Below, piece by piece: positions 35,473-46,084 of a stretch of 64,000 nucleotides of DNA; position 1 is the first letter of the stretch; each line of letters opens with the position of its first letter. The notes under the pieces were generated by a model. The model made no database searches. It was not told where the DNA came from and saw only the letters and a program-made list of their open reading frames with translations. The DNA comes from Agaricus subrufescens (Eukaryota > Basidiomycota > Agaricomycetes > Agaricales > Agaricaceae), in the NCBI GenBank assembly GCA_029945375.1, contig CM057057.1, positions 5,518,001 to 5,582,000 on the forward strand, in the 5' to 3' direction. A program made the translations under genes and the position numbers.

Positions 35473-38400
35473 TTATAGATGCCGAGTTTGAAGGCTGAAA
35501 AATGTTAGAAGCAATTACAATCTACACAGTTTAAACATGCGCTTACCGATGCAGAACATCCCGACAATGTAAAAACATGTCACAGTCCACAAGGTCGAAG
35601 ATAAAGTAGTCATTGGTCTCATCTCCCGTTGATGGGATTAAGACAGCACCATGTAAAATGGAATAGATAGATATAAACATTGTATCTTTTGATGGCCTTT
35701 TTCGAAGCCTCAAAAGTTCTAGTTTGGTGTCGGAAACAGAATGGTTATCTTGTTGAAAGATGGGCTCATAGGGTTGCACGTATGCCAGTGAAAGCTGGAC
35801 TCTGCTAATTGTGATTGAGAAAAGCACAAGTAGCTGTGCCCAAAAGGGGTCAGGGTCTCCGTTGACGATCACCAAGTCGTAACGTGGATGCCCAAAAAAA
35901 CTGGGGTTACAACGTAAATGGTCGACCTTGAGAGCCCAGTCTGCGGAACAGGTATACGTGACTTGCAGATATTGGTATTCAGTTATCTGAGTCCGGCATC
36001 AGCAGCATTACACATGCACAAAATGATTGAATTAACACATACTTGGGTCGAAGGGTCCACTCTAAAGTGTTGGCTTACAGGAACTTGACATTGAGGAAGT
36101 AACCACTTGAGAAACTTCGTGAGTTTTTGAAGAAATGGTTGGAAGGTGGGATCAGACTGATGAGCGACCTGGAATGATTGAAGGCTGCAGGTGGGGTTTG
36201 GTGACGCAAGTTTTCTGTAATCGGTATATTGAGGATCCATCTGAAAGGGACCAGTGCTCATATCAGAGATTTCAGGGTCTACTTCAGTCGTTGAAGTGAC
36301 ACCCTCTGCCAAGCTGATCGTCGTGTTTTGGGCACTAATATAGTTGTCCAAAGTATCTAGTTTGCTGCGGATAATCCCTGCAACTGCAATATGGTGATTT
36401 GCATCCAGGATCTAGATAGTGTCAGGATTTTTATTGTTCGCAAGTAGCCAAAACAAAAAGAGATAAGGCAATACTCACCTGATCATCGAAGTCTTTAAAG
36501 TTAGTACGCCTGAGATAAATCTTTCTGATAGGTCCATGCATCCTCTCATTCGGCTTTGTGCTATAGTTGCGAGTGACCCCCTTTTCACATATATCACGAA
36601 GGAGATGTTTGCGAAGATGAACCTTTGGAAAGTTCCAGCTCTTCTGTGGGTTAATGCTTTGAGATTGGGATTGCCAAATCACTGGTGCATTGTTTTCTCC
36701 TTGGGGCACTACTACTTCTGGGGCTTCAATGAACGTGAGATACCGCTAGAGTATTCGGAGTTTCAGTTTTTCTTGTGATGTGTAGTTCATGGCTATGACA
36801 TACCAGTAGAGTGGGATGGAACTTTCCAATGAGTTCATCCTCGGCAGCTGAAAGAGTATCCTCTGTATGCAAACCAAAATCAGCATACATCCTCACATTG
36901 AGGTAATGCCAGAGACAGTGCATCAGATGATTGTTAAGACTACGACCACAGAGTTGGAACTAGGCGGTTCCAATTTGGGGATAGGCGTTGGCCTCAGCGA
37001 CGTGAAGGCGCACTGTGCCCTCCAGCGGGTTCCGGATGCCTAGAAAGCGATAGCGGAATAGAACGCAAGTTGCGGAACGCTTAGCGGGAAGATAGGAATC
37101 GAGAGGGAATAGAATCTAAGTCGATTTCAGACTGAGGAATAGATACAGGATTGCGGAACCTATATACGAAGGTATACAGGAGTAAATTACGGAAAAGGAA
37201 TAGTTCCGGAAAATAGAAATAGGAATCGGAATAGAGATATAGCAGTCGCATCGCATTAGGAATGAGTACCGATCCGGATACAGTCGCGTTGGCCGTTGGA
37301 AAGTTACGGCCCGCGTTGCGTTGGTCGTAGAGCGACCGCGGGAGCGCAACCATAGTTCCAGAAAGGGAACTACGGCATAACCGGCCAACCACTACTGGTT
37401 CCGGGAAGCGGACTTACCAGTTAAAGGAACCCGAAAGACAACGGTCCCGAGCGGATCCCATCGAAAGGAAACTTGACAGCGGGATACCTTGGAACATACC
37501 GGAAATGGAAATGGAGCGTTCTAGATAGAAAAGGAAACGTCGGGAATGATCGGAAAGTTCTGGAAACAGGATATAACAATGATATCCTTCTGATTTTAGT
37601 TCACGAGTGAGTTCCGATTGTGCCACATATAGGAATATCTATAAAGCAAAGTTTGGGAGTCAGTAGCTTCATCAGCAAAAGGTTTGGCTACTTGAAGCTA
37701 CTTGAAGGTACTTGAGGGCTACTTGAAAATGTTCAAGTAGCCCTCAAGTACCTTCAAGTAGCTTCAAGTAGCCAAACCTTTTTCTGATGTTGCTCTCAAG
37801 TAAAATGAGAAGTGACCTTTGATATGTCCCGATTCTTAGACCCGTCATTGAAGGTAATGTTCATCACTGAATCAAAGTGATTCAAATTACTCCACTGGGG
37901 TACCGAATCAAAACTGAGAGATATAGGTAGTATATTGTAGTAGGATAGAATACTCTAGAAGCGCTTACCAGCTATCCACTGTGGCAATGCTCTTGCGTCC
38001 CATATCCTTGATCAGTAGCTTGAATAGAGGGAAGAAATGATCCTCCCATAAACTGTTGTCATCAGAGTGAAGACAGTCATATGATACAGCGGAATGGACA
38101 TCTGTCAAGTTGACGGACCAAAAAGTGTTCTATAAATCCTACAGTAAGGACTGGAGAGTATTAAAAGAAATGACTTGCCTCAATAGGGTGGATGCTACGC
38201 ATTTTTAATATGTCATTCCACTTCTCCACAGTTCTCTCCTGCATGGCCCGCTGAAATTGATGTCTTGAGTCATCTTTGGTACGCAAATCAAAATCCCGAG
38301 ATAAATCCCACTGATATTCCTTCGGTACAAGACAAACCAGACAAGGAAAATTTCCATTCACACCACGAAGCAGTGTCATTGCCATACTTACAACATAGTA

Positions 38401-40076
38401 TGGTTGTGAGCGAGATGTGATTATCAGCTACAAGTGAACACATGATATGCATATTAAGAATAGACTACTTACAATTCCTCATAGTCAGCCGAAAGGATGT
38501 GGACAAACGGCCAAAGTATGTGATGTATATCATCTCCACATTTTGTATTTGACCCGATGAATGAATAATGAATAATTTGTTCAAGAAATACCTTGAAGGC
38601 TTCATGATATATTGCGTTTTTGAAGTTTACGAAGCCAGTCTTCCCTGATTCCATACTTTCATCTTTTACCTTTATGAGATATGGAATATGTAAGCTATGT
38701 AGAACAAAGAATATATAGATACTTAATGATAGGTAACCATCCGACGACACACCCTCCCCCTAGTAGTCCATCTACATTTTGTATCTCCACTGGAAGGTTA
38801 CCGAGGCGGGCTACAATCGGATGGCCCATAGCTGTACCAAAAGATAATAGTTTGCTCTTATCAGCATAAAGAATAAAACTGATTAATTTCAAGCCCTTAG
38901 GCGCAGATGCAGGGAGCATGCTCTACAATCTTGATTTCAAGGTGATAACTCGATACTAGAGCACATTCTCACCTGAGTGTTCCACCAGCTGTCACCCGAC
39001 CATGGCTCATCATAAAATCGTTCCCAGACCTCTCCTGTCCATCGGTAATTTTTTTCAGCATCCCAAACGATATGGTTCTGTAATGTTGGTTCTTTGACTA
39101 TTTGTAAAGCCCAATCCCATGGATCCCGATATTTGAATTCAAATTTACGTGGCTCAGGTTCTTTACCATATGTGTGGCAGATTGTCGTTGTTTTGAACTA
39201 TGAGAACAAGCTCTGAATGACAAGAAGACCATGCAACAAGAATAGTATGGCATACCTTGACATGATGATGCGCAGCGAGATCCCATAATGCCATTGCTTC
39301 CTTTGCATTTTGAACTGTAAATCTATCTTCTTCAACATGGTCGGTGGCTTGCTTTTGCACCCTCTGTAGTATATTAATATAATGCGCGAGTTGATTCTGA
39401 TTGAATCCAATTTCCATTGCGAGTTTGAGTGCTTCAAAATCAATCCGAGTCTGGAATGGCTCCCAAGGGCGTTTATCTGGGACCAGATCGGGGAAGGATT
39501 TTCGGTTGTACTCTTCAAGTGGAATGATCCTTGGGCTTAACCCAGAGGAAGGGTGGAACTCGGTATAGATGGTGTCAATGCCAGGGTCAGTTTCCATTTG
39601 ATCACCCAAAGGGTAATGAAGCCCAAATGCTATTTGATTAGTAGATATAAGATTGAAATAGCATTAATCGAAGAAGACTCACTGTTGGTAGCTGCCGGGG
39701 GTATATCGCTCTCAGGATGTTGATTTTCATCAGCTGCATTTATTTCGGAGATGTTTGGTTCATCCCTACATTACCAGTCAGCTCAGTAGCGGATTATTGG
39801 TGGTGATGATAACTTAACATTATCACCACCAAATTGTCAAATAGCGGAGGGGTATCATCCTGTAGAATGTGGTTTTCTATGAGACGGATGAGGCTATCCA
39901 GGCACTGAGATGATTTTTTCATAGAGCAACGCACCTGGTGCTTCCTCTGGTGTTGTTGCAGAGTGAAGCAAAGTGTATTGTTGATTGCGATTCTTCCTTT
40001 CACACGCCTTGCGGTGCATACCATAGCCTTTTGTCAACTTCTTTTGACAAATATCACAAGTGATGTAGCGGTCCAT
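35473..40076 (-). CDS. Plavaka transposase
   Basis: DNA transposase with many introns. It starts at ATG 40,076 with a C2HC zinc finger (YITCDICQKKLTKGYGMHRKAC). The main exons then read IDFEALKLAMEIGFNQNQ, EDRFTVQNAKEAMALWDLAA, ISFILYADKSKLLSFGTAMG followed by HPIVARLGNLPVEIQN and GCVVGWLPI, LWPFVHILSADYEE, RGVNGNFPCLVCLVPKEYQW, a block with SAVSYDCLHS, NLNHFDSVMNITFNDGSKNR, MYADFGLHTEDTLSAAEDEL, SWNFPKVHLRKHLLRDICEK followed by TRNYSTKPNERMHGPIRKIY, and the C-terminal DYFIFDLVDCDMFLHCRDVL. A last short exon after a GTAAGC donor stops at 35,473-35,475. These blocks and their order are those of Plavaka-type agaricomycete transposases. No nonsense codon was found in the exons I could place. An insertion (36,960-37,790) lies in one intron. 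Confidence 0.78.
36960..37640. repeat. TTCC/GGAA-rich insertion in a Plavaka intron
   Basis: About 680 bp are unlike the rest of the element: GGAA, CGGAA and GGAATAG recur dozens of times on the plus strand, with no continuing transposase homology. It sits between the exon ending GSKNRDISK and the one starting near HCLWHYLNVRMYADF. No terminal repeat or target duplication could be fixed, so the boundaries are approximate. Confidence 0.5.
37670..37789. repeat. Large palindrome, 58-bp arms
   Basis: Arms 37,670-37,727 and 37,732-37,789 are reverse complements with one mismatch (37,676) around the spacer AATG (37,728-37,731). Each arm contains four tandem CTACTTGA/TACTTGAG-like units. As RNA it would fold into a near-perfect hairpin. 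It lies in an intron of the transposase gene, where it could act as a foldback element or small-RNA source. Confidence 0.85.
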
Positions 40077-40701
40077 TGCAGTAAGAAAAAAGTTTCGGAG
40101 TGGAGGGAAGGATACGTTGGTAATCAGATCTTAAAATGTCTATATCAACACAACCCTTACTGATAAATGTATAAGGCAATTAAAAGAGTGAGTCATGTGC
40201 CACGTCGCGTTGATCTAAAAAGGTGAAATAATGGTCACATCACTAGATTGGCATGAAACCAGGTAACGCAACCCATTATAATGACATAAAATATAGAGTC
40301 ACAAGCTTATAATGGTATGAGTGACCATTATTACACATTAACAGATACTGCATTTGCTAAAAAGGGTCTTATAAGGCCCCATTAGTTATGTTTACATTAT
40401 AATACAATTTGGAAAGTTCCGACATAAGTCTCAAGATATAGTGTTGCAAGGGTGGTCATGTTGTTTAGAGGAAAAAAAAAAGACAGATCACTAAAAAACT
40501 AATAGCCACGAATGCTCAGTCTCTTGTTTTATCTGAAGGGAATCCATATCCTTATAAAATTTCTATCTAGGCTTGGAAGGGCTACTGATGTGCAACAATG
40601 AGGCGACGACAGTGATAGAAGGCACATTGCGCAGATAGTGTGACAGTCTAGAATTAGACTGCTTCCTTTTTTGGTCTGTGAGAATAGCTAGCATAATCAT
40701 T

Positions 40702-40815
40702 GGTGATGGCTGAAAGACATAAAGTGCCAGCCCCTCACTGCGTGAGCCAACCCATACTTTGTTCGTGTTTGGTCGAGTCCGCTATAGGACGTACGTGTCA
40801 GCTGGGAAGGAGCCT
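40702..40815 (-). repeat. Right long terminal inverted repeat
   Basis: Inverted partner of 29,958-30,076. Confidence 0.65.
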
Positions 40816-41083
40816 GATGTTGAGCCTGCATCAGTCCATGTCCACACATGGATTCCACATCTTTGCAGTAACCTGACCTTCTTGTCGAGTTTGAAACAGA
40901 GATACCTTGATTACCATCTTTTCTATTAATCATTCAATGACCATTTCAGATGCTATCCCTAATGTACAGTGCAGATTTAACCCTACGAAACAGAAACAGA
41001 TACTGAAAGAGAAAGTATACAATGAAAAACTAGAAAGAACTATGGATCCAGAACATCTCAACATGTGGTGTTTGTGTATATTA

Positions 41084-41705
41084 CTAAAAGTGAGGAATGA
41101 ACTTGGTCCACCTGATGCTCAAGAAGGCTCCTGCAGGGAGCAAACAAAGAGCCATGAAAGTAAGAACAAGAAGTATAACGCATGATACAGCATATGCAGC
41201 TATGTACAGTACCAAAGCAGAGACATTTTGATACAAAACAAAGAGTGTTTTTTGGTAAACCATACTTATCATAATCCACGTTGATGAACAAGCAGGAAAT
41301 CCCATACATGATAGGTGCAGCAGTGATGATAATAGCAGACACTTGCCACAGTTCTTTTTCAGTGTCTGTAGGAAAGTCTGAAAGCCATATAGGAATCAAA
41401 TGAAGGGCTCCAAAAATCACCCCAGTCAGAGCAAGAGTAAAAAATTGGTCATCATTGCTTTCCTCAGGCTTGATTAAGAATTTTAGAACCACAGAGTGGG
41501 TTGGCTGTACCCACTTTCTGTTTGTGAGTTGGTAATGCTGATACAACTAAGTAGTAGCAAACACTGACCTCATTTGTTAGAGGGCTCTTTTTCTGACCTC
41601 TGCAGTTCCTTGTATGACTAGTTTCAGAATTTGGTGAAGGACTTGTATTTGGCACCTCATCTGTAGATGTCAGGGTTGGAGAACATAGTAATAAGGGGGG
41701 TTGTT
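41084..41705 (-). pseudogene. Membrane-protein family copy B, truncated and frameshifted
   Basis: Only the end of exon 2 (about 41,705-41,569, with TSTDEVPNTSPSPNSETSHT and LTNE) and exon 3 (41,513-41,084, starting WVQPTHSVVLKF and ending IRWTKFIPHF) remain. A shift near 41,215 separates CFVSKCLCFGTV from YIAAYAVSCVILL. Upstream, the sequence switches abruptly at about 41,706 to an XPF relic. The copy is very poor in CpG. Confidence 0.75.
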
Positions 41706-42260
41706 TCACATGAGCTAACATATGCTGGAGGAGTTCATTCAAGCATGATTCAGATAAAGGTAGAGAGGATGGGTAAGTATGTTTGCACCTTGATGCTGGA
41801 ATGACACTCAAATGATTTATTTTTTGATGAACCTGAGGTATACAGTCAGGCGACAGCAAAAGTCGCACCAAGAGGTGACACTCACCAAGGATACACTTGC
41901 ACTCACAGTAGATTGGACAGATTTTGCCCACATACACTCATTAGACACAGTGGTTGACAGCCTTGATCTGTGAATGGACATAAGGGGAGCTATAGAGAAT
42001 GAAAGAGATGCACAGTAGCACTTTCACATTGTTATTCAGGCTCCTTGTTCTGTGCATGCATCTGTGGCTGCAGGTGTAGTTCTGATTAGCATGAATAGCA
42101 TTCACAGCACAATGTGTCAAGAAACGCACTTCCATGAAGAAAGAACAAGCATGTGAACATTGCTATGTCAGTGTCCATAGGTGTGCTTGACAGTAGTGGA
42201 TATTCTTTCGGGTGATTCACTGACCATAGATGTCCAAGAGCATGTGTCAGACATGCCAGG
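41706..42260 (-). pseudogene. Old XPF relic
   Basis: This is strongly diverged and matches the similar blocks at 51,640-52,260 and 58,090-58,650. Anchor points to XPF are ACATGAGCTAACAT (XPF exon 8 near 27,280), GACGCTCAA-like (exon 4 near 28,880), and the AACAACATACAC/GAAGAATCAG region (exon 2-3 border near 29,150-29,210), all in the same order. Exons 5-7 are missing. No open frame is left. Confidence 0.5.
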
Positions 42261-42864
42261 GTCCAAGCCTTAAGAAAGCGGAGGTTGATAGGCACTGGCC
42301 AAGTCCAATCAACCAATCACAGCTCCTTGATCCGCTTTTGCAAAATTGCACCCCCGCAGCATGCTGTATCATTTGGCTGGTTGAAAGGCTATCAAGTCTA
42401 ATTTCCTGTACGAAAATTGTCATACATCCACTCAAGTAACATCCAATATCATGTCCATCTAATCTCCGCAGTTGAAGGTATGGAGTCAATCTCACTGCAG
42501 TGGTGTGCACTTGGTGGATACAGTGTCGACTGACAGGGTAAACTACACACACATGGGTTGTCGCCTCTGAAAGCGAAGTGATTTGGGGTTGAATAAAGGC
42601 ACACTGCATTCATGCATTTGCCGCTTGTTCAATAAATACTTTGACTATTTGTATGACTATACTCGACATAGGCAGCGCATATGACAGGACGCATGAATGA
42701 CACATTTCTAGATGGTCAGTGAGCTAACTTGTGGTGACGTGTAGCAGAATGCTCACCTCACAGCATACCAGCATCGGAAGTTCGCCACATTACACTGACT
42801 GTGACCATCCCTTGGTAGCCTTGTACCTGACAATGCGGGACTCTTTGATGATAGCGTGAAATCT
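42261..42864. repeat. Array spacer segment shared by three units
   Basis: This resembles 52,261-52,690 and 58,651-59,239. Shared landmarks are a GGCCAAGTCC/CCAATCAACCA block, AGTGTCGACTGACAGGGTAA and a CCTCAC...ACCAGCA(T/C)CGGAAGT block. There is no coding frame. It bridges the old and the younger XPF relics in each unit. Confidence 0.55.
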
Positions 42865-43556
42865 GGGACATGAGATCAGAGAGTTGCAATGATAGCATTG
42901 GAATATTGGTCTCACTGAGGATACAAGTGTACTCTTCATAGCTTTCACACATTCTTCAGCGGCGATGTGCCACTCATCATGTGCTCTGGCTAGTCCATGA
43001 ACACTTTCATGAAGTCATCCACATTCTTCTCGCAGAATAGATGGACAATGAATGCTTTGATGGCTGTTGCCATGACGCTACTCCACATTAACAACATACA
43101 CAATGACACACTGAGAGATGTACCTCTCCGTGTGAAGAATGATTAAACCAGTGACAGTGAGAGGCACTGGAATGTTGCCTTGCAGCATATTGACAACAAG
43201 GATGCACAACGTTACAGGTATGAGCCCCCTGTTTGTAAATGTTCTACCTGAGGACATGCTACATGCACACAATGGGGAGACACTAGCTTACCTGTCTGTA
43301 CTTGAAGTCTTGTTTCCAACAACATAGAGGCCTGGCCTACGACACCCTATGATTCCAAGCTCCTCACCAATGGCAGATTCTTCTTCTTGCATCACATTGA
43401 CTAATAGAACCAGATTCTTGTTGAGTCATATATCTTCATGAGTGTGCATATGATACAGTGGAGCCAAAGACTGTGAGTGAGAATGAGAAGGTCACTCATG
43501 GTAGGGTCATGTATTTCCTCAAGAACAAACTGGTGGAAGGAGAGAAAGGTCCACAT
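42865..43556 (-). pseudogene. Younger XPF relic, exons 4-1, CpG-depleted
   Basis: This is collinear with XPF 28,905-29,623, from GTGAAATCTGGGACATGAGA down to the region of the XPF start (TCCACATTATG). Blocks still read DILLQG-like, LARGLGL-like and EIHDPTMSDLLILTHSL. Many stops and shifts are present. Most positions that are CG in the intact gene are TG or CA here. Confidence 0.75.
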
Positions 43557-44474
43557 TATGTAATCAGCTATGCCCAATCCAGCCAATGACCACCTCTCAA
43601 TCATCCCAAAAGCTGCTCTTGATTCCCCTACCAGGTACTCTCACAAAAGCAACCCACACTCAAGACAACATTAATTTGTGAGTACCAAGCCATTGCAGGG
43701 ATGACTCAAGAGTGCTCAGCTACTCTTATCCCTCGGACTCACCCCCCTGATGCATGATAAGGACATTGGCTGTCCATTTTCGCAGATAGGGAAGGGTGGA
43801 GATAATGATGTTCTTGTCTTTGTTGAGGAGGATGAGAAGAGAGAAAATTTTCTCTGTCCAATTAGATATTGGGCACGAGCTTCATTTGAATTTTTTATGT
43901 CATCGGTGGCTCTTATCACTCGACTATCTATGCTGAAAATATGTATATAAAGAGCCTCGCTGTAGTAGGATAACCACCAAATAATTACCCTCCTTTATCA
44001 CTGCTCGATCACCCCAGCATCTGTTGTTACCCTGATACCTTGAGACATCATCTTGATTTTCCCCTTCCAGTCTGAGATTTTATTTTTGTCTGCCTGCTAT
44101 CTTGGCTCTGCTTCTGCTGTATAGTCCCTCATTCTGATGCCCCAAGATTGCTCTATCAACCTCACAGTGTTGAAGAACTTGTTTTGCCTTCAACAAGGAA
44201 AGGCATTTGTTCAAGGTGTAGATTTTGTCCAAGCTTGACAGCAAAGCCTGATCAGTCAATTGGACTGCATAAAAATTTACTGCCAAATTTTCAAAACAGT
44301 TATACTTTCTACGAATCACTTATTCAATCACCAACACAGAACACTATCCCTAATATGCAGTGCAGATTTTGCCCTATGGAACAAAAAGAAAAACTGAAAG
44401 AGAAGGTATCCAACAAAAAACCAAAGGGAAGAACAAATCCAAAAAGTTTCAACATGCGAAGTTTTTGTATAGTA
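43557..44474. other. Unassigned segment before copy C
   Basis: About 43,560-44,180 has no counterpart in the other units. It contains a TATATAAAGAGC (about 43,946) that looks like a TATA box, so a solo LTR or inserted promoter is possible, but no terminal repeats were found. From about 44,190 it is the common 3' flank of the membrane-protein copies (compare 49,115 and 60,840 onward). Confidence 0.35.
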
Positions 44475-46036
44475 CTAAAAATGAGGAATGAATGTGGTCC
44501 ACCCAACATTCAAAAAGGCTTTTGGAGGGAGGGAACAAAGAGTGGTGAAGGTAAGAACAAGAAGTGTAGCACGTGATACAACATATGCAACTATGGCAAT
44601 GAACAAGAGGCAACCTGATACCATAGAGACAATCATATTCAGTTGGCCAGGCTTACCCTCATACATGACATTTATAAAGCCACAAACTGCAACAATGATA
44701 GGTGCAGCAGTGATGATAAAAGCACACACTCGCCACAATACTTTTTCAGTGCCTGAAGGAAAGACTGAGAGCCATATGGGAATCAAATGAATGGCTCCGA
44801 AAATTACTCCAGTCAGAACATTAAAAAACCAAGCTTGAAGATTTCTGTCCAGAAGGGTGAGTAAGAATCCTAGGACTGCAGAGTGGGTTGGCTGTTTCCA
44901 CTTTCTGTTTGTGAGTTGGGAATGTTGATACAAATAAGATAGCAAGCACTAACCTCATTTGTTAAGAGAATCTGTTTTTGACCCCTGTGGCTCCTTGTAT
45001 GAATAGTTCCAGGACTTGATGAAGCTCTTGTATTTGGTGCTTCATCTGCAATGTTCAGGGTGAGAGAATGTGTTATTAAAAGGTGTTCTTCCTCCCCAGA
45101 ACATCCTTCACTGTTTGGGACCTCAGATATTTCTTCATCTTTCTCAAGATAGAAACAATAAGGAACCAATAGACTTTGGGGTTTTTTCCACAAAAGAGCA
45201 TAAGTGAAGATACTGAGGACTATATATGCAAGTGTAACAACTTCTAGCTTGGACACAGAGAGGTGGCCCACTGCACGAGCAAGGCATTGAACTATAGACC
45301 ATGTTGTCTGAATAACGAGAAAGAATTTGCTGATTCCATTGCCCTTGCTTTTGTTTTCTATCTTATAGGTGGAAATAAGCCCAATTTGTCAGATGATGGG
45401 CCACATTTTGGGATTCTGAAATTTTGTTTTGTTTGGTTTAAAGCTGTTGGGAGAGTCACCACTGTGATTGTACAACTTTATCCCACCCATTTCAGCGAGG
45501 AATCCATGTGTGAGTGTCTAGCAACTATTGTATTGCTTTGCTTTCAGTTCATGTTCATATTGCTCAGGGGCTGTACCCCACATTTCAACAAGTTCAGGTG
45601 AACCTTGGGGCAGGCATTCAGTGCTGAAAAAATATACAAAAGGGACATACTTACACAAGGGACCAAAATTGGTATTCTAGTTGTGGACATGTTGCTTTGA
45701 TTGAACCAGATTGTACATTGCCTTTGTAACAAAGACTTCTGGTGCAAGTACAGCCCCAAGCATCCCATAAAACCATCCCAAAAAAGATTCTATCATGCCG
45801 TCCTTAGCTTCTGACATATCAAGGTGAAGTGCAATCCATGTGCAAGCAAAAATTGTTGTCAAGCAACTCAAACCAATGTTTGTTGTGGTGTGACAGTGAG
45901 AAATATTTGTGCATTCATGTCCATCGCAACCGAGAAGTGTTGCCAGAATGCCCATGGAGCCTTGTGGGATGGTCAAAGAGGGAGTTGGTAGATTGTATGT
46001 GGGACTAGGTATGGCATGTGGGGAAGGGATTAACAT
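44475..46036 (-). pseudogene. Membrane-protein family copy C, several nonsense codons
   Basis: The exons keep the family boundaries: 46036-45655 (382 bp), 45603-44954 and 44900-44475 (426 bp). Exon 1 ends ...QHVHN-stop-NTNFGPLC, where TGG of the conserved WNTNF has become TAG at 45,677-45,679. Exon 2 has further stops (after NSC, where copy D has NSRW, and in the I-I-Q-Q motif). Exon 3 is open (WKQPTHSAVLGF ... VGWTTFIPHF). Intron positions and the AAG acceptors are unchanged. The copy is CpG-poor. A Gypsy element adjoins its 5' end. Confidence 0.85.
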
Positions 46037-46084
46037 GGTGGCATAAGCTAATTTCAAGCCAGTTTTGATCTATACATACCCTCT

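Larger units (their letters stand above)
30926..40424 (-). mobile_element. Plavaka-type (CACTA superfamily) DNA transposon
   Basis: Imperfect inverted ends: 30,926-30,955 starts TGTCGGAA and its partner at 40,395-40,424 ends TTCCGACA. Both continue into TCCAAAT and TTATAATG. TA dinucleotides flank both sides. TTATAATG-type motifs recur just inside each end (about 30,948, 31,012 and 31,030 on the left; about 40,272, 40,306 and 40,396 on the right), as expected for transposase-binding subterminal repeats. Inside, on the minus strand, are the transposase gene (35,473-40,076) and an accessory gene (31,489-33,530). Recognition of Plavaka rests on remembered protein motifs. It is nested in the longer element 29,957-40,817. 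Confidence 0.82.
29957..40817. mobile_element. Long-TIR DNA element with a nested Plavaka
   Basis: A segment of about 115 bp at 29,958-30,076 is repeated in inverted form at 40,702-40,815 (both contain a block reading GGCTGGCACT or its complement and end in AGGCTCC/GGAGCCT). Outside them GTTGAGCC stands at 29,950-29,957 and again at 40,819-40,826. The paralogous segment at about 55,435-55,465 shows the uninterrupted target (CCTGTCAGG...CATCAGTCCA). So a DNA element with long inverted ends and an approximately 8-bp duplication inserted here. Subtracting the nested Plavaka leaves about 1.36 kb with no transposase, a non-autonomous element. The superfamily (hAT-like or MULE-like) is open. Confidence 0.7.

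Noticed and set aside
44488..44790. Repeated plus-strand frames such as the one starting MNVVHPTFKKAFGG (also at 49,364, 55,787 and 61,132)
   Set aside because: They lie opposite exon 3 of each membrane-protein copy and only recur because that exon recurs.
45263..45601. Plus-strand frames over exon 2 of copies C-F
   Set aside because: Antisense of conserved exon 2. They contain stops when copies are compared.
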